Shown: piece after piece, positions 21,040 through 32,547 of the stretch
How positions within the stretch are numbered: position 1 is the stretch's first letter
Layout of the letters: each line of letters begins with the position of its first letter
Made by a program: the position numbers and the translations under genes
Assembly (NCBI GenBank): GCA_904066235.2
Contig: CAJFCV020000002.1
Coordinates: 3,844,001-3,908,000 of the forward strand
DNA: 64,000 bases
Direction: 5' to 3'
Source: Bursaphelenchus xylophilus
Taxonomy: Eukaryota; Nematoda; Chromadorea; Rhabditida; Aphelenchoididae
Notes under the pieces: generated by a model
What the model was told of the DNA's origin: nothing
What the model saw: the letters and a program-made list of their open reading frames with translations, nothing else
Database searches by the model: none

Positions 21040-22543
21040 GCGCTTGAAATCACAAAGTTTGATGATATTTGGCGTCAAAATTGTGTTGCGTTAGTTTATT
21101 CAAACAGTAAAGAGATAATGCTCAAAACTAGAAGAAGGATTTTACTGGGTGGGCCAAAAAATGGACAAAATTAAAAGTCGGTGTATCCCGGCACGAATAC
21201 CGTAATCAATGGAAAGAAAAATTTATCTATATTTCTTGAAACACCCTGTAGATGGCTCGGGAAGTTTGAGTACTTCAACAACCCTAAAAATTCGACCAGT
21301 CAGCTTGGACGTTGCAGCAAGACTCCTCCTCAGTTCACAAGGCATTGACTATGGTGCAAGAGGTATTTTCCCGATCTTATCATCTCGAATGAATGGCGCC
21401 CCATACTCCCAAAATCGGAATCCGATGGTCTGCAGCGTGTGGTTGACTTCGGAGAGTCGAGTCTGTTCACGCTACCGAAGTTTGGACTGGCTTATTGTGA
21501 AGACAGCGATGAAGAGCGAATGGAACCGTTTATGCCGGAAAGGGCTGCGGCAGCCGCGACCTCAAGTCACGTTTGAACTTCTGCCGCCAAGTGAAGCCAC
21601 TTTGAAACTGGCTGAACAAAAGGCATTGTATATGAAAAAGCTTCCTTTTGTCTTCAATTAGTTGGGTGCAGCTGACTTTGCGCAATGTGAAATATAAAAA
21701 ATCTTTGTTTCTCTATGGTGCCATCCCTAAATTCTCTTGTTTACTCGCACAAAGTGGCCATTGAAAGCAAGAAATAATGTTGAATGCATGTTTATCCACT
21801 GCACCATGCATAATTGCCAGCTCCTCGAATTTATCCGTTTTTTTTGCATCAACTATTCAGACGCCTTTAAATGTAGCGAATTTCGGAGAGAACGGCCTTT
21901 CTACTTCTTGCGAACTTTGATGGCATTTCAAGTTTTAGTGCTAAAAAGAACGAGTTTTTTTCAGAGAGGTAAGAACTGTAACAGTAAGTGCCAAGGGCTG
22001 GTCTGAAATGTCTTCTGGGTGTACACATTAATATTTATGGACATTTCTGCTATGGTAACTGGGAAAACCGGGACGGAAGTTACTATCATTTAAAGCAAGC
22101 TTTATGCAACGTAACTGTTGGCGGAGAAAGTAAAATCTTGGTCAGCGTCGGCCGAGACTTCCAGCCGTCTTGGCAGGCGAGAGAATATCTCAAACAAGGA
22201 GTGTCGGTCGGCTGAAAAACATTTTCGGTCATTTAAGTCCTATATAGTGTTTCAATTTTGGGTTCAGAAAAAAATGAAGTACATTGTGGCCTTTTAACCT
22301 TATAGTCCTGTTAGTTTTTGCATAGAAGACGCGAAAAACTCTCAGTTGTTCGTCTTGTAATACGTTCATCTACATGAAACTGCGCCTCACAAATTGTCAG
22401 TTTCCAAAGAAGATTTTTTTTCTGTCGTTTTGAGGGGGGCTTCGTTGGTGCTTGTCAAAGCATTGACCGGCAGCCTCGATGACGGAGGCATTTTTGAGAA
22501 TTCCCTGAAGCTTGACCTCATCGAAGAAGCTAATGTACTATAT
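21040..22543. other. Spacer after the M1 gene with an unassigned open frame
   Basis: A family G terminus lies at about 21,230-21,250. Beyond it a plus-strand frame is open from about 21,251 except for one TGA at 21,346. The second part, 21,349-21,576, reads 75 codons ending MPERAAAAATSSHV. Codon use looks coding-like, but I recognise no family. It may be a lost exon or chance. From 21,660 to 22,540 nothing is recognised. Confidence 0.4.
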
Positions 22544-22685
22544 CAATCTGTGGGCAAAATAGTCACCGGTCTATCGCAAGTCGCAACCCCAAAAATGAAC
22601 TGTGTCGTGAAGAATTAAATCGCTGTTCACTTCAGCAACGCGATTGGAGCACCGACATCGCGCTCGCTATTTTCCCGACAGATAG
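22544..22685. repeat. Family A MITE
   Basis: Left end CAATCTGTGGGCAAAATA and right end TATTTTCCCGACAGATAG, with the usual interior (AATTGTGTCGTGAAG-like and TTCACTTCAGCAACGCGAT). Confidence 0.7.
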
Positions 22686-22956
22686 GACTTCTTGTCTCAA
22701 GGTACAAGGAAAATATTGTTTCCAAAAGGACACAAAGTGTAAAGTTTGTTCAACCCCGACAACGACATTAAATCCTTTATGTAATCAGTTTTGGTCCTTA
22801 CATTCCCTCCATTACACTTTTGTGTAGAGGTGTTGAAATGTAATCAAATCATTTTTTAACACCCCCATTCCTTAGCTTTTTATTGCCATTTTTTACGTTT
22901 TTTCTCATACTCTATACTATTCGCGCTCGGAGTGATTTTTGGGGCTTCGTCGAGAA

Positions 22957-23131
22957 TGGACAGAGTGAAATTGGACAGAAATACAAAAAAAAATTAAATT
23001 GGACGGAGCGCGGAAATTGGACAAAGTGAAATTGGACAAATTTTTTCACTGCAAAAAGTAGTTATTTTATGATTCAATAGTGACATTTCGTACGATTGCA
23101 GCGAAAAAAATCTGTCCAATTTCACTCTGTG
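22957..23131. repeat. Short inverted repeat with GGACAGAGTGAAATTGGACA ends
   Basis: ACAGAGTGAAATTGGACAGA at the left is the reverse complement of TCTGTCCAATTTCACTCTGT at the right. The interior repeats AAATTGGAC several times. A family D-like stretch follows to about 23,320 (GCACCGTTAAA; CGACTTTACGAACAGACTAG). Confidence 0.75.
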
Positions 23132-23832
23132 TATTTTTCACGGCGCCATTTTTGGGGCATGCTCTGTGAGAAAACAAAAGTTCTCTTCGAACTGTGCAAT
23201 TTTGTACTTTCTTGCACCGTTAAATAAAATTATTTATGCTCTCGCTCTCCTCCTGACCTTTTCAGCACAGTTCAAACGCCAAAAATCACTCCAGCGACTT
23301 TACGAACAGACTAGCAAAGAATTTCAAGTTTTGTCTCAAAAAGTTTTCTTTCTTCACCTATGATTTTGACTCTCATTTATTCATGAGGACGCTCTGCAAA
23401 TCCTCTTGAAAAGGTCCAGTGCCACGGCCCTCGCATTTCGTAATACGGGTTATTTTGTATTTGAACACTGAGCACCGAAGCATACAAATAATTTAGTCGG
23501 TTTTCGAAGAGAGCGCTCATTAGAATTCTTTACAGTTTTCGATGGGAAAGCTGGATTCAAAATAAGGGGCAGCAGCTGGAAATAAAAAATAGTTCTGTTT
23601 TTGGTCTTGTACGTCGTGATGTCGCGGCATCGCATGCATTTTTTGGACCGCTTTGGGAGATGTGTTATACTGTAGTTATATCTTTAGGGAGGCTTTCCTA
23701 CCCGAAATAAAAATCCTGATAATTTCGCACTGTGTGATTTTGAAGGCGAAGGTTTGGCGCGGCAGATTTTTTCACGGTGCAAATTATATTTATGTGGACT
23801 TTTGCCCAGAATAAATGAGTGTCTAGATATAT

Positions 23833-24112
23833 CAGTCTGTCGGAAAAATAACGGCTGATCGTCGCGCCTCGGAATCGCCCGTCATCGCTTTGCGACGGCT
23901 GCCGAAGCTGAAGATTTGGTGCGCGATAGAGACGAGGCGAGACATTTTGCTGCGATGATCCGCCGTTATTTTTCCGACAGACTGATAATGAGGATAATGC
24001 CGCTGCTCCCATCGCGTCGCTGAAGTGAAAAGCAAAATTTGATTTTGCCGCGACACAATTTATTTCCTCGGCAACAATGCGACAGTATGCTCATTATTTT
24101 CCCGACACACTG
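23833..24112. repeat. Two adjacent family A MITEs
   Basis: Copy 1 (23833-23984) runs from CAGTCTGTCGGAAAAATAAC to GTTATTTTTCCGACAGACTG with perfect ends and a GC-rich palindromic interior. Copy 2 (to 24112) has the common interior (CCGCGACACAATT, TTCCTCGGCAAC) and right end TATTTTCCCGACACACTG; it appears to share its left end with copy 1. Confidence 0.8.
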
Positions 24113-24745
24113 ATGGCTCTTTATTAATACTATATACTGGCATTCTCTCTTGCTCGCCCTGTTTTGAAAAGGGCAAAAGTGGCTTATTAATCCGCTTTTC
24201 ACCTAAAGCAATTTATTTAAAATTTAATTTTCTCGAAATACAAATTAAATTCTTGGTCTTTTTCGTATTTCAAAAGAGCACTTTTGAGCGTATGTCATGT
24301 AAAAACCAGACTATTTTTGTTATATATGGGTTCAATTTATTTTTATGTGCACTACTTATCACAGGTGAAACCAAATTGACGCGTTTGTCGAAACATTTTT
24401 TTGAATATTTGGCCGAATAGAGAGAGTAATAGTGCATAAAAAATCTGAAATTTGTGCAAAAACATGCCGCTGCTCTCAAAATTCTCACGGGATTTAACCT
24501 TTTTATTGGGTAAAAAAATTGGCGACAGTCATGAGTGACAAGATCGAGAAAGGAGCTCCAAAAAGTGCGCGGTTGAATGAGAGAGAAAATCTTGGCGAAA
24601 TTTTATTTTTTTTGCCAGCGTTTTGCAGAATATTAGAGTATACTGTAAGGGTGATTTTTCTAGATTTTCGACTGTGGCCAAAGCTACCAACATTCTCTGT
24701 ATTTTGTGACGTTAAATGAGGAAAATAACGATGGGAATATCCTAT

Positions 24746-24890
24746 CAGTTTGTCGGGAAAATAATGAGTACATGGTCGCTGCGTTGATCCTCGTCGCTGA
24801 AATGAAAAGAAATTTGATTTTGCAACGCCACAATTCATTTTCTCCGCGAATCTTCGATGCGACAGAGTGCTCATTATTTTCCCGACAAAA
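24746..24890. repeat. Family A MITE
   Basis: CAGTTTGTCGGGAAAATAAT to CATTATTTTCCCGACAAAAT, about 145 bp, with the usual interior. The 163-codon minus-strand frame here comes from it. Confidence 0.8.
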
Positions 24891-25318
24891 TAGTTTATTT
24901 TCTTAATAATAGAAGCTCTGCAAAAAAGTGATCGCTGATATTGGCGTAATTTGACGCCAATACTTATTTTAGACTCGTGAGAGCATGAACTCAACTTCTT
25001 TTTGTCTTGTCTTGTCTACCATGCCTTCCCAGACATTTGCTAGACAAAAACAAACCGTTGCTTCATACACACCTTTCAAATTTTCAAAATATTCAGTTAA
25101 TTTTTAATTTTTGTATATTCATAACTAGCAAATTTTACGTATTTCTTGAGATACGTCTACGAATAGGGGCCTTCATAAAAGCACTTTGCTTGTCATGAAT
25201 TTATTTGTGGCTTATGCCTGACGTGTGTGCCAAATTTAACGAAGATCGAGGGAGGTACTTCCTTGTTAGGCTCACATATTATGAACAGAATTGTGAATTA
25301 TCAACAACATGCTAGCGC

Positions 25319-25792
25319 GAAAGCGGTGTTTTCTTCATTCTTCAATTTTTTTGGTTATTAAAAAAAGGTCATCCTCCCAAAGTTCCTCCGGAAATTGGGC
25401 TAATTTACGATTGCAGCGGGCGCAAGGCTCCACCATCGGTCCGCATTTTGTCCGCTTACTATGCTACAAATTGGGTGGGGGGAAAAGCGGTAATGATCAA
25501 TTGCGATGACCAAGAATTCATTAGCGGATATGCTCCATGTCTCAGCTTAATCCCGCGGTAGAATGTGGGCTTAATTACGGTTGAAGGGGCAGGGATAGTT
25601 TTGAAATGGTCATTCCCAAATACACTAGAATATTCGAGGAATATATTTCTGGAGTTGACATGCTGCGCAGAGTTTTCTGTCAACAATATTTTCGATTTTC
25701 TTGACGTAGCTTGTCAGCAAAATTTTGCGGGTTTATTCGACAATTTGAGACGGGGGCGTTGGCTGGTTGTGGGGTATCTGCCTACTCTTTGA
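25319..25792 (+). pseudogene. Unassigned broken open frame
   Basis: One plus-strand frame is open from about 25,319 to the TGA at 25,790 except for a single TAG at 25,559. The first part includes PPEIGLIYDCSGRKAPPSV and VMINCDDQEFISGYAPCLS. The second includes TVEGAGIVLKWSFPNTLEY and QQNFAGLFDNLRRGRWLVV. The composition looks protein-like and differs from the surrounding low-complexity frames. I recognise no domain. It could be a decayed exon or transposon gene. Confidence 0.3.
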
Positions 25793-25901
25793 GACAAGGC
25801 AGGAAAAAGATGACATTTTCAGTCTGTCGGGAAAATAATGAGCATAAAAACGACACCTGCAACTCTCTGGGTTTCCTCAAATTTTGTATGAAAACTGTTA
25901 T

Positions 25902-26040
25902 CGGTCTGTCGGGAAAATTATGAGCTCTCTGCGGCATTGAAAATCGCATCGCCACCGAAAAAATAAATTGTGTCGCAGGACAGTCAAATTGCTCTTTAGT
26001 TTAGCGATGCGATTGTGCACATTATTTTTTCGACAGACTG
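25902..26040. repeat. Family A MITE plus a solitary left end
   Basis: GGTCTGTCGGGAAAATTATG to ATTATTTTTTCGACAGACTG. A solitary left end (CAGTCTGTCGGGAAAATAAT) lies 80 bp upstream at about 25,820, suggesting nested or partial insertion. Confidence 0.75.
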
Positions 26041-28030
26041 AAATCGTGTGCGAAAGCAAACATGTGACTTTTTCGAAGAAAGCTCGTTGAATATCTCGGC
26101 TACGAGCGGAAAGCTTCAGCGATCAAAAAATGGTCGGTTTATACTTTACCCTAAAGCCAGATATCCCCAAAAAAAAATTTTGTCCATTTTTTTGTGCACC
26201 CTGTGGAGTGAGGCAAAATTTCAAAGAGATCAAAAAGTCTTTCTTTGCGTGTTTTCCTATAAAATTTCCGTCGAAATTCGGCAAATCGCCGGCCATATTT
26301 TTCAATTATTTATCACCCAACAAATAGGGCGATAACAATCTTTCTTTTTCTTTTTTTCTGCGCATAAATTCCAACGAAATTTTCCGTTCAACGGTTACAT
26401 CTTACTCTGTGGCACAAGCCGACACCTTCTGCGCTTCCCTTGGCCCATCTTCCGTCTTGCCAAGTTTGCGCTTTTGCCGCCCAAGGAATTCGAATGGACA
26501 TTGGCTCGCGGGGCCGTGGGAACCATTTCTTGGAAGCAATTTATTACTTTTTTAGGGCTTTGCATAAAATTAAAAAAATTTGGAACTTTCTTTGCTCTTA
26601 TAAAAATTTTTAGTTTTTTTTCTGCTTTAGGCAAGTCGTGACCAGCGATTGTGTGATTTTTTTTTCTAAGGTCAATTTTTGGGTGAAAAAAATGTTTTTA
26701 GGGTACCTCAATTTGGAGGAGAGCTCCAAAAAAGGTTTTTTTGGTAGCTTCATTTGATTTTTTTCAAGCGTCCAACCGATTTTTTATTTTTGGATTTTTT
26801 GGCCAATTTTCGGTAGAAAGGCCCTAGAGTTTTTCTTTGCAAATCATGCGTTAAGACTCCAAAACACCCCTCAAAATATTTTCAACGAGTTTTTGAAATT
26901 TTAAAAATTCAAACCTCAAAAAAACTATTTTTAGCCCATTCCACGACCCAGAGCTAAAAAAAGCAACGAAAAAAATTATTATCCAAAAACACTGTTGTCC
27001 AAAAGGCCTATTTTTATTTTCTTGATACCCATTTGTCGCTCTTTTGGCCTTATTGTTAGAGTCCGAAAAATAAAGGACGAGAGGGAGAGGGCAATCCGAA
27101 AAACATGTGGATCTTGGTGGTTATGGCACATCTGAATAACAGGGGGGTAAAGGAAGGCGTCCTTTCTTCAATTTGACGAGGGAATATCAAATTTTGTTTT
27201 TCGGGGTTTGCAGGAAATTTGTGATTTTTCTAAATTTGTTTTTTTTGCAATTTTTAAAGGTTAAAGCACGAACTACGGTACTTGCAGAATATTGCTGCGC
27301 CATTTTTTGACTTCAAATAGTTCCGTGAGCCATCTTGAGCAAATATGTAAAATATTTTTGAAAAATATGACATGATGACTGATTTAGGGCAAATTTACTG
27401 ATTCAACAAAAATTGTCTACAAAGTCATCCCTTTTGCAGTTAGGTCGTTGAAACCTTCTGTAAATATGTTTTGGAACATTATAGTAATTTTCATATTGAT
27501 ACGGCGTGGTCAGGATTACTGTAACATTGTGATTTAGGAACTAAGCACATGAAAAACCGCAAAAAGTCATCATTTTATTCTCAATTTTATCAAACTAAGC
27601 AAACGGAAAACGACTCCGTATTTCACAAATATTTTTTTTGCTATTACCATCCTATTTGGGGCTTTCCGATAATGTTTTTCCCCAAAGATAGATAAAATCA
27701 ATGTAAATTTAATCCGGTATGTATCGGAGATTGAATTACACCGAGGGAAAAAGTCGAGTTAAACAAATTTCCGGTCATGACTGCAGACCTTGGCTTGTGC
27801 ACTGGCACGGAATTATAGTTTTTTTACATGGACGAGAATCAAAGGTCAGCGATAGAAGAGGAATTTACAGACGGATTATGGCGTATATTCCAAAGTGCGT
27901 AGACTTTTTATCGCGTGCACAGTGCATTTTGCCTCTTTTGGCGATTTGTCATATCGAGGCTTTTTTTGAGCTTCAATTGTACCACCACTTAATTTACTGC
28001 CTCGTCAGACCTGCCATTACCCAAACTTCA
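26041..28030. other. AT-rich spacer, nothing coding recognised
   Basis: Long stretches rich in TTTTT and AAAAA. The 105-codon frame at 27,719-28,036 matches no family I know and lacks splice or start context. A GTGCACCCTGTGG end near 26,195 may be an eroded transposon terminus. Confidence 0.5.
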
Positions 28031-28259
28031 TACTAGTCGCGGCAAAAAGTCCTTAGAATTTCGCACTGTGCATAAACCCGAAAAAGCATTTTGCACCGTG
28101 CATCCGACCAAAAAAGTGCTTTTGCACAGTGCAATTTTGTTGTTTTTGCCTTATTGTCGCGCGCGATTCCCATTTTCCTCAGCGACAAATCGACTTTTCG
28201 GGGTGCGACGGGATTTGGGGGGCGCGACAAATTCTAAGGACTTTTTGCCGCGACTAGTA
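28031..28259. repeat. MITE family E with near-perfect 30-bp inverted ends
   Basis: ACTAGTCGCGGCAAAAAGTC at the left and GACTTTTTGCCGCGACTAGT at the right are exact reverse complements, extending through CCTTAGAATTT. The interior carries GCACTGTGC, GCACCGTGC and GCACAGTGC. A second copy starts near 28,602 (TAGTCGTGGCAAAAAGTC), another fills about 34,036-34,262, and a fragment lies near 50,073. Confidence 0.9.
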
Positions 28260-28799
28260 TCAATTTCTGCAAATAGCCTTGCACTTTTATCCATTTGTCC
28301 GCTTAATCTTCCCTCATTTCCTCCTCCTTCAACTATAATATACTTTGGGGGCCATGAAACGCCACCGGGCCCAGATGTTCTTATTCTAATAAATTATCCG
28401 GGCAAAGAAGCTGCTCCATCAGAAGCCATGTCAACGGAAACGAAGCCGAGCGCCCCTCGAAGAGGTCGCCTTCATATCAAATTACACTTTTTTGGGTATG
28501 AGCGTCCAATTAAACGCAAAAATCTTCGGGTTTCATAATTGCACTCTTTGGGGTGGGTGAGAGCGGAAGAGCGGGGAAATCTGGGGATTTGTGAGTGGAT
28601 TTAGTCGTGGCAAAAAGTCTTTGGAGTTTCTGGCGAACCCGAATTCTTTGTCAGACCGCGATTTCGCGCGACGCGTTGAATTTTCGCCCGAAAAAGGGAA
28701 TTGCGCGCGACGTAGTGCAAAGCAATGAAATTTCATTGTGCGAACTCACTTTCTCGGCCGGATGCACGGTGCAAAATAGGGTTTTCGACGCAATTATCG

Positions 28800-29950
28800 C
28801 AGAAAACGCCAAGCATTTCTTGGCGCAAAGATGCTAATTATTAATGCGTGTTTGCTAATTATTAATAATTGAATCTTGCGTGGTTGCTGTTAAAATTTTC
28901 ACAAAGTGCCTGGGTTCTTCATCATGCGCCGCACTGTGCAAGAAAAAAAGTCAATTGCGCAATGCATTTTAATTTTCAAACAAGATCGCTGCTACATAAA
29001 CTGTTTTTGATTTTTTTCTGTATTATTGCCAGTTTTGTGTAGAAAAATTCACTTTTTTGTGGAAAGATTGCATTCTGCGGTAGAACTATTCATGCCAAGG
29101 TTTGTAAAAAAGGACTACATTTTGGCTCTAAAAATCACGGTCGGTCTGTAGCGCGAGCTGTAATAATAAGCTCGCAAATGTCACAAAAATTTTTTTCTAA
29201 CGATTGTCAAGTGTCATCAAAGTCTGGGCGTCTTAACTATAAAATTTAGAAAATTTTTACACCATTATAAAGTTTTGCTTTCATCAATTTTTTTCGTCAC
29301 AATTTATCAAGACCACATATCAATTCCTGCGAATTTTAGCTCTTTTTTACACACGCAGTCGTAGTATTCAGCGATTCTTTTTTGGCAATCTGGAGCTGGG
29401 TTGCCCTTAGCACCAATCTGTCGGGAAAATAATGAGCACAATGTGGCTGTGCTGAAATGAAAAGCGACTTAATTTTGCCGCGACGCAATTCATTTTCTCG
29501 GCGGTGATACGATTTTTTTTGTTTTTTTAGTTCCTTGAAGCCCTTCAATTAATTTTCCATTTTTTCGGTCTTTGACACCTCAAATTATATTCAATTCTTA
29601 TTAAAATAAAGCATATATTACGTGATATTTAACACATTTCTTCTTTCTTTACAACATACCAACCCAGTTTCTGGCCACTTGATCCATACAAAATTAAAGT
29701 TCTTGGTTTGCTCCACTTTGAAGCTGTAAAAACAAAGATTTCAGCTTGCTGCTCAGTAAATGTTGTAGGTGTTCCGCAATCTCCAAGTGATTATTGTACT
29801 CAATTAATCTGTTTCCGCAATGCTTTTGATACAATTTGCAGTAACCATGACATTCGGTGGTTACAAAATGGGTTTTTGATAGCGGGTTGACAAACCTTAT
29901 CAAATATATAATTAATTTACTGTTAGTTTGATTGGCAAGGAAAGTTATTG
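28800..29950. other. Spacer with a family A element
   Basis: A family A copy starts at 29,414 (CAATCTGTCGGGAAAATAAT) and decays before 29,530. The rest is AT-rich with fragments of family B (GCGCGAGCTGTAATAATAAG). No gene is supported. Confidence 0.5.
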
Positions 29951-30038
29951 AAAGGCGACGCTCAGATTTTCTTGAAGTTCTGCACACAATTTGGGGGATA
30001 GGCCATATATCAACTCTTCTGAGGTGTTTTGCTCTTGT

Positions 30039-31166
30039 TTAAAGGACCAGAAAAGGTATTTTTTGAACCGATTTTTTTATCGGCGTAATCAGGCAATTTC
30101 GTGGCGGGACCATCAAGGTATGTATGTGTTCTCGATTTTTAGAATGGAGAATAAACTTCTCCAGTGGATTTCAAATGGCCGATTGGCCCAGAAACCTTAA
30201 TATACGTGCTGAATAAGATGTGCAGTCTCAGGAATTCTATGGAAAATCCTCATATAAGTGCGAAAATGATGTTGTACTTCATGAATTTTCAATTTTAGGT
30301 ATCTCTTTCCATCGATTTACTCTGAACAAGGCGTCAAGTGCCTTGACGAATTCAAACACTATTAATAGAGCATAATAACAAGATTTATTGCTTATTGAGG
30401 TTAGATTATTAAGGTTAGATTGAAATATTGATGGAAAAAAGAATCAACGATCGTGAGGCGATAATTGTCCGTAGTGATGGCTGTGGTTCTAGTCTCCAGC
30501 ATCGTAGTCTTTTCCGGACATACCAGGAACCTGAAATAAAATGAATACAAACAATCTATTGCCAAAAAGTTCAAGATTATTACCCAAAAAGCAAGTTTTA
30601 GCCAAAATTTTGATATTATCCATGGCAAAAGTGCATACTTCTGATAAAAACGGAGTAAAAACATGCTCTGTTCTGTAAAACGTGCATCAACGCCTGGACT
30701 ACTCCATACAGTTCTTAACTAAAGTTCGGGCCCTAATTTCACTGATAAAAATTATATTATCCATGATCCCGGTCTAAAAAACAAACAAAAAATGTAAAAC
30801 TCTCACCTGTTCACCACGTTTCCCTCGACCATACCCTTCCACAGGTCCCGGATGCACAATCTAATCGATTCTAATTGTCCAATCTTTATTGCTCATGGAG
30901 AGATACCTAAAAAAGTAACTGAAGGGCAAAAAAACAACTTACATGAACGGTTTTGATGTTTTTCATCGAGTTCCTGGAATGACCCAGCTCATTCAACATG
31001 TGAAGCAATGTTTTTGGGCCAATCAGCCATTAAAAATTCACAGGAGAAGTTTATTCTCCATTCTAAAAATCGAGAACACATACATACCTTGATGGTCCCG
31101 CCACGAAATTGCCTGATTACGCCGATAAAAAAATCGGTTCAAAAAATACCTTTTCTGGTCCTTTAA
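30039..31166. repeat. Element with 124-bp identical inverted arms
   Basis: Positions 30039-30162 and 31043-31166 are reverse complements without a single mismatch. Similarity continues inward but imperfectly: ATGGCCGATTGGCCCA against ATGGCTGATTGGCCCA, then TTAGGTATCTCTTTCCAT against TTAGGTATCTCTCCAT. The arms thus look like converging copies of one segment whose outer part has been homogenised. The 880-bp centre has no recognised gene. The left arm follows directly on a half copy of family B. Confidence 0.9.
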
Positions 31167-31316
31167 GGTGGCTTCTATTGTTTGTGACCTTGTCAACTGT
31201 TAGCCAGCTGATGACTCAATCAATTTGGCACTTAGACGCACTTTGGGGCCCAGAATTTTCCCCAATTACTTTCGTTAATAAGGGATTTACTCAAGTGAGT
31301 AATAGCCTTATTCCCA

Positions 31317-31698
31317 AGGAAAATACCCCAAGTGCAACGCTCTGATTTTCTTTATATTTTGCATACATTTCGGGCATAGGCCACATATCAATTTTTCAGT
31401 ATCTTAGCTCGGGCTTTGCAAGCTCAACCGAGACAACAATCTTTGGGGCCGAGAGAATACGCGAAACGTGGAGAGCAGTCAGACGGATTTTTTTTTTATA
31501 TATCTTTGCCAGTTTTGCGTGGAAAAAATGTCTTTTTTGTGGAAAGATCACTCTCTAAAGAAGAAATAACTATGAAACTTTCCATGCCCAAATTCGAAAA
31601 AAATATTCACTTTTGGTCAATTTCCGATATCTCATATGTGACAAAAAAATTTATTTAATTTTGCGCCAATCTTTCTGAAAATCTGAGCGTCAGACCTC
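31317..31698. repeat. Family B repeat copy
   Basis: AAATACCCCAAGTGCAACGC at the left, then the family's CGGGCATAGGCCACATATCA and TTTTGTGGAAAGAT interior, ending AAATCTGAGCGTCAGAC. Confidence 0.7.
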
Positions 31699-32527
31699 GA
31701 ACACCACGCCTGCGTGTAGAATCTTGCAACTCAAAGAGTAAAGTTTGCCCGGTCCTTGATTAGATTTCCGGATCTCCCTTAATATTTCCTTTCGGACCCG
31801 CTTTTTGTTATTTTTGATGTCTTTTTTTATAACACGCATTAAACACGTATTTTTTAATATTTTTCCAGAACGATTAGTCTCGGGAAATTAGCTCAGAGTC
31901 TGAATATCACATGTCTTTGACGATTTCACACGTTAAGGCCTTGGTGTTTGGGCTTCCTAACCCATTTTTGTCATCATGTAATCAGTTTTTTCGTGCCTAC
32001 AGTCCGGGTCAACTGGATGCTCGGCGGACGCTCGGCGAAGAAGCAGAGACTCGGCGAAGACTTGCAATATACTTTTTTTTTGTTTTAGCTGCTACCAACG
32101 TTAGTTTAATTTACTCTGATTGTGAGCTATTTTAACATATAACAGACCAAAGTTAGCGGCAAAAAGCAAAGATCCGCAACTTTTATCCAGACGTTATTGA
32201 TGTGAGTACACGTAAAATCTAACAAAACAGGTGCCAAGCAAACCTAGCACTCGATCAATCTTATTATTTTATACTAACAAAGCCTTCTCCTAGCCTTTGA
32301 GCGTTCGTCACACTTTCATATTTTTCCCTCAACGTTTCAACAATTGAATTAAAAAATTAAAAATCCGTCTACGGGCCTGCAAATGGCACACTTGCATTAC
32401 ACCGCTGACCTTTCCAACGTTCCCGTTCGCATGCGGACAATGTGTTTTGCGTGATTTGCGGAAGAATTTTTAATCCCTCCGCGAGAGAGAACCAATTGTC
32501 CGTGTTGATGAATAATTAAAGTGAATG
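31699..32527. other. Spacer before the RGK gene, with an inverted family C copy
   Basis: About 32,010-32,215 is family C in reverse (GGATGCTCGGCGGACGCTCG, GAGACTCGGCGAAGACTTG). The last 200 bp before 32,540 are AT-rich and free of repeats, as expected for an outron or promoter region. Confidence 0.5.
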
Positions 32528-32541
32528 TTACTAATTTCCAG
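32528..32541 (+). promoter_or_regulatory. 3' splice site just before the long RGK isoform start
   Basis: TTACTAATTTCCAG ends 6 nt before the ATG at 32548. In nematodes this placement is typical of spliced-leader trans-splicing; the acceptor of an upstream non-coding exon is the alternative. Confidence 0.6.
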
Positions 32542-32547
32542 GCCACA

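Noticed and set aside
24503..24994. 163-codon minus-strand frame
   Set aside because: It spans a family A MITE and AT-rich flanks; no domain is seen.
28068..28538. 156-codon plus-strand frame
   Set aside because: Its first half is the family E MITE (28031-28259); the rest matches no family.
30100..30165. 25-nt intron (GTATGT...TTTTTAG) in the 124-bp arm joining WRDHQ to EWRINFS
   Set aside because: It is too short for normal nematode splicing, so the protein reading of the arms stays unproven.
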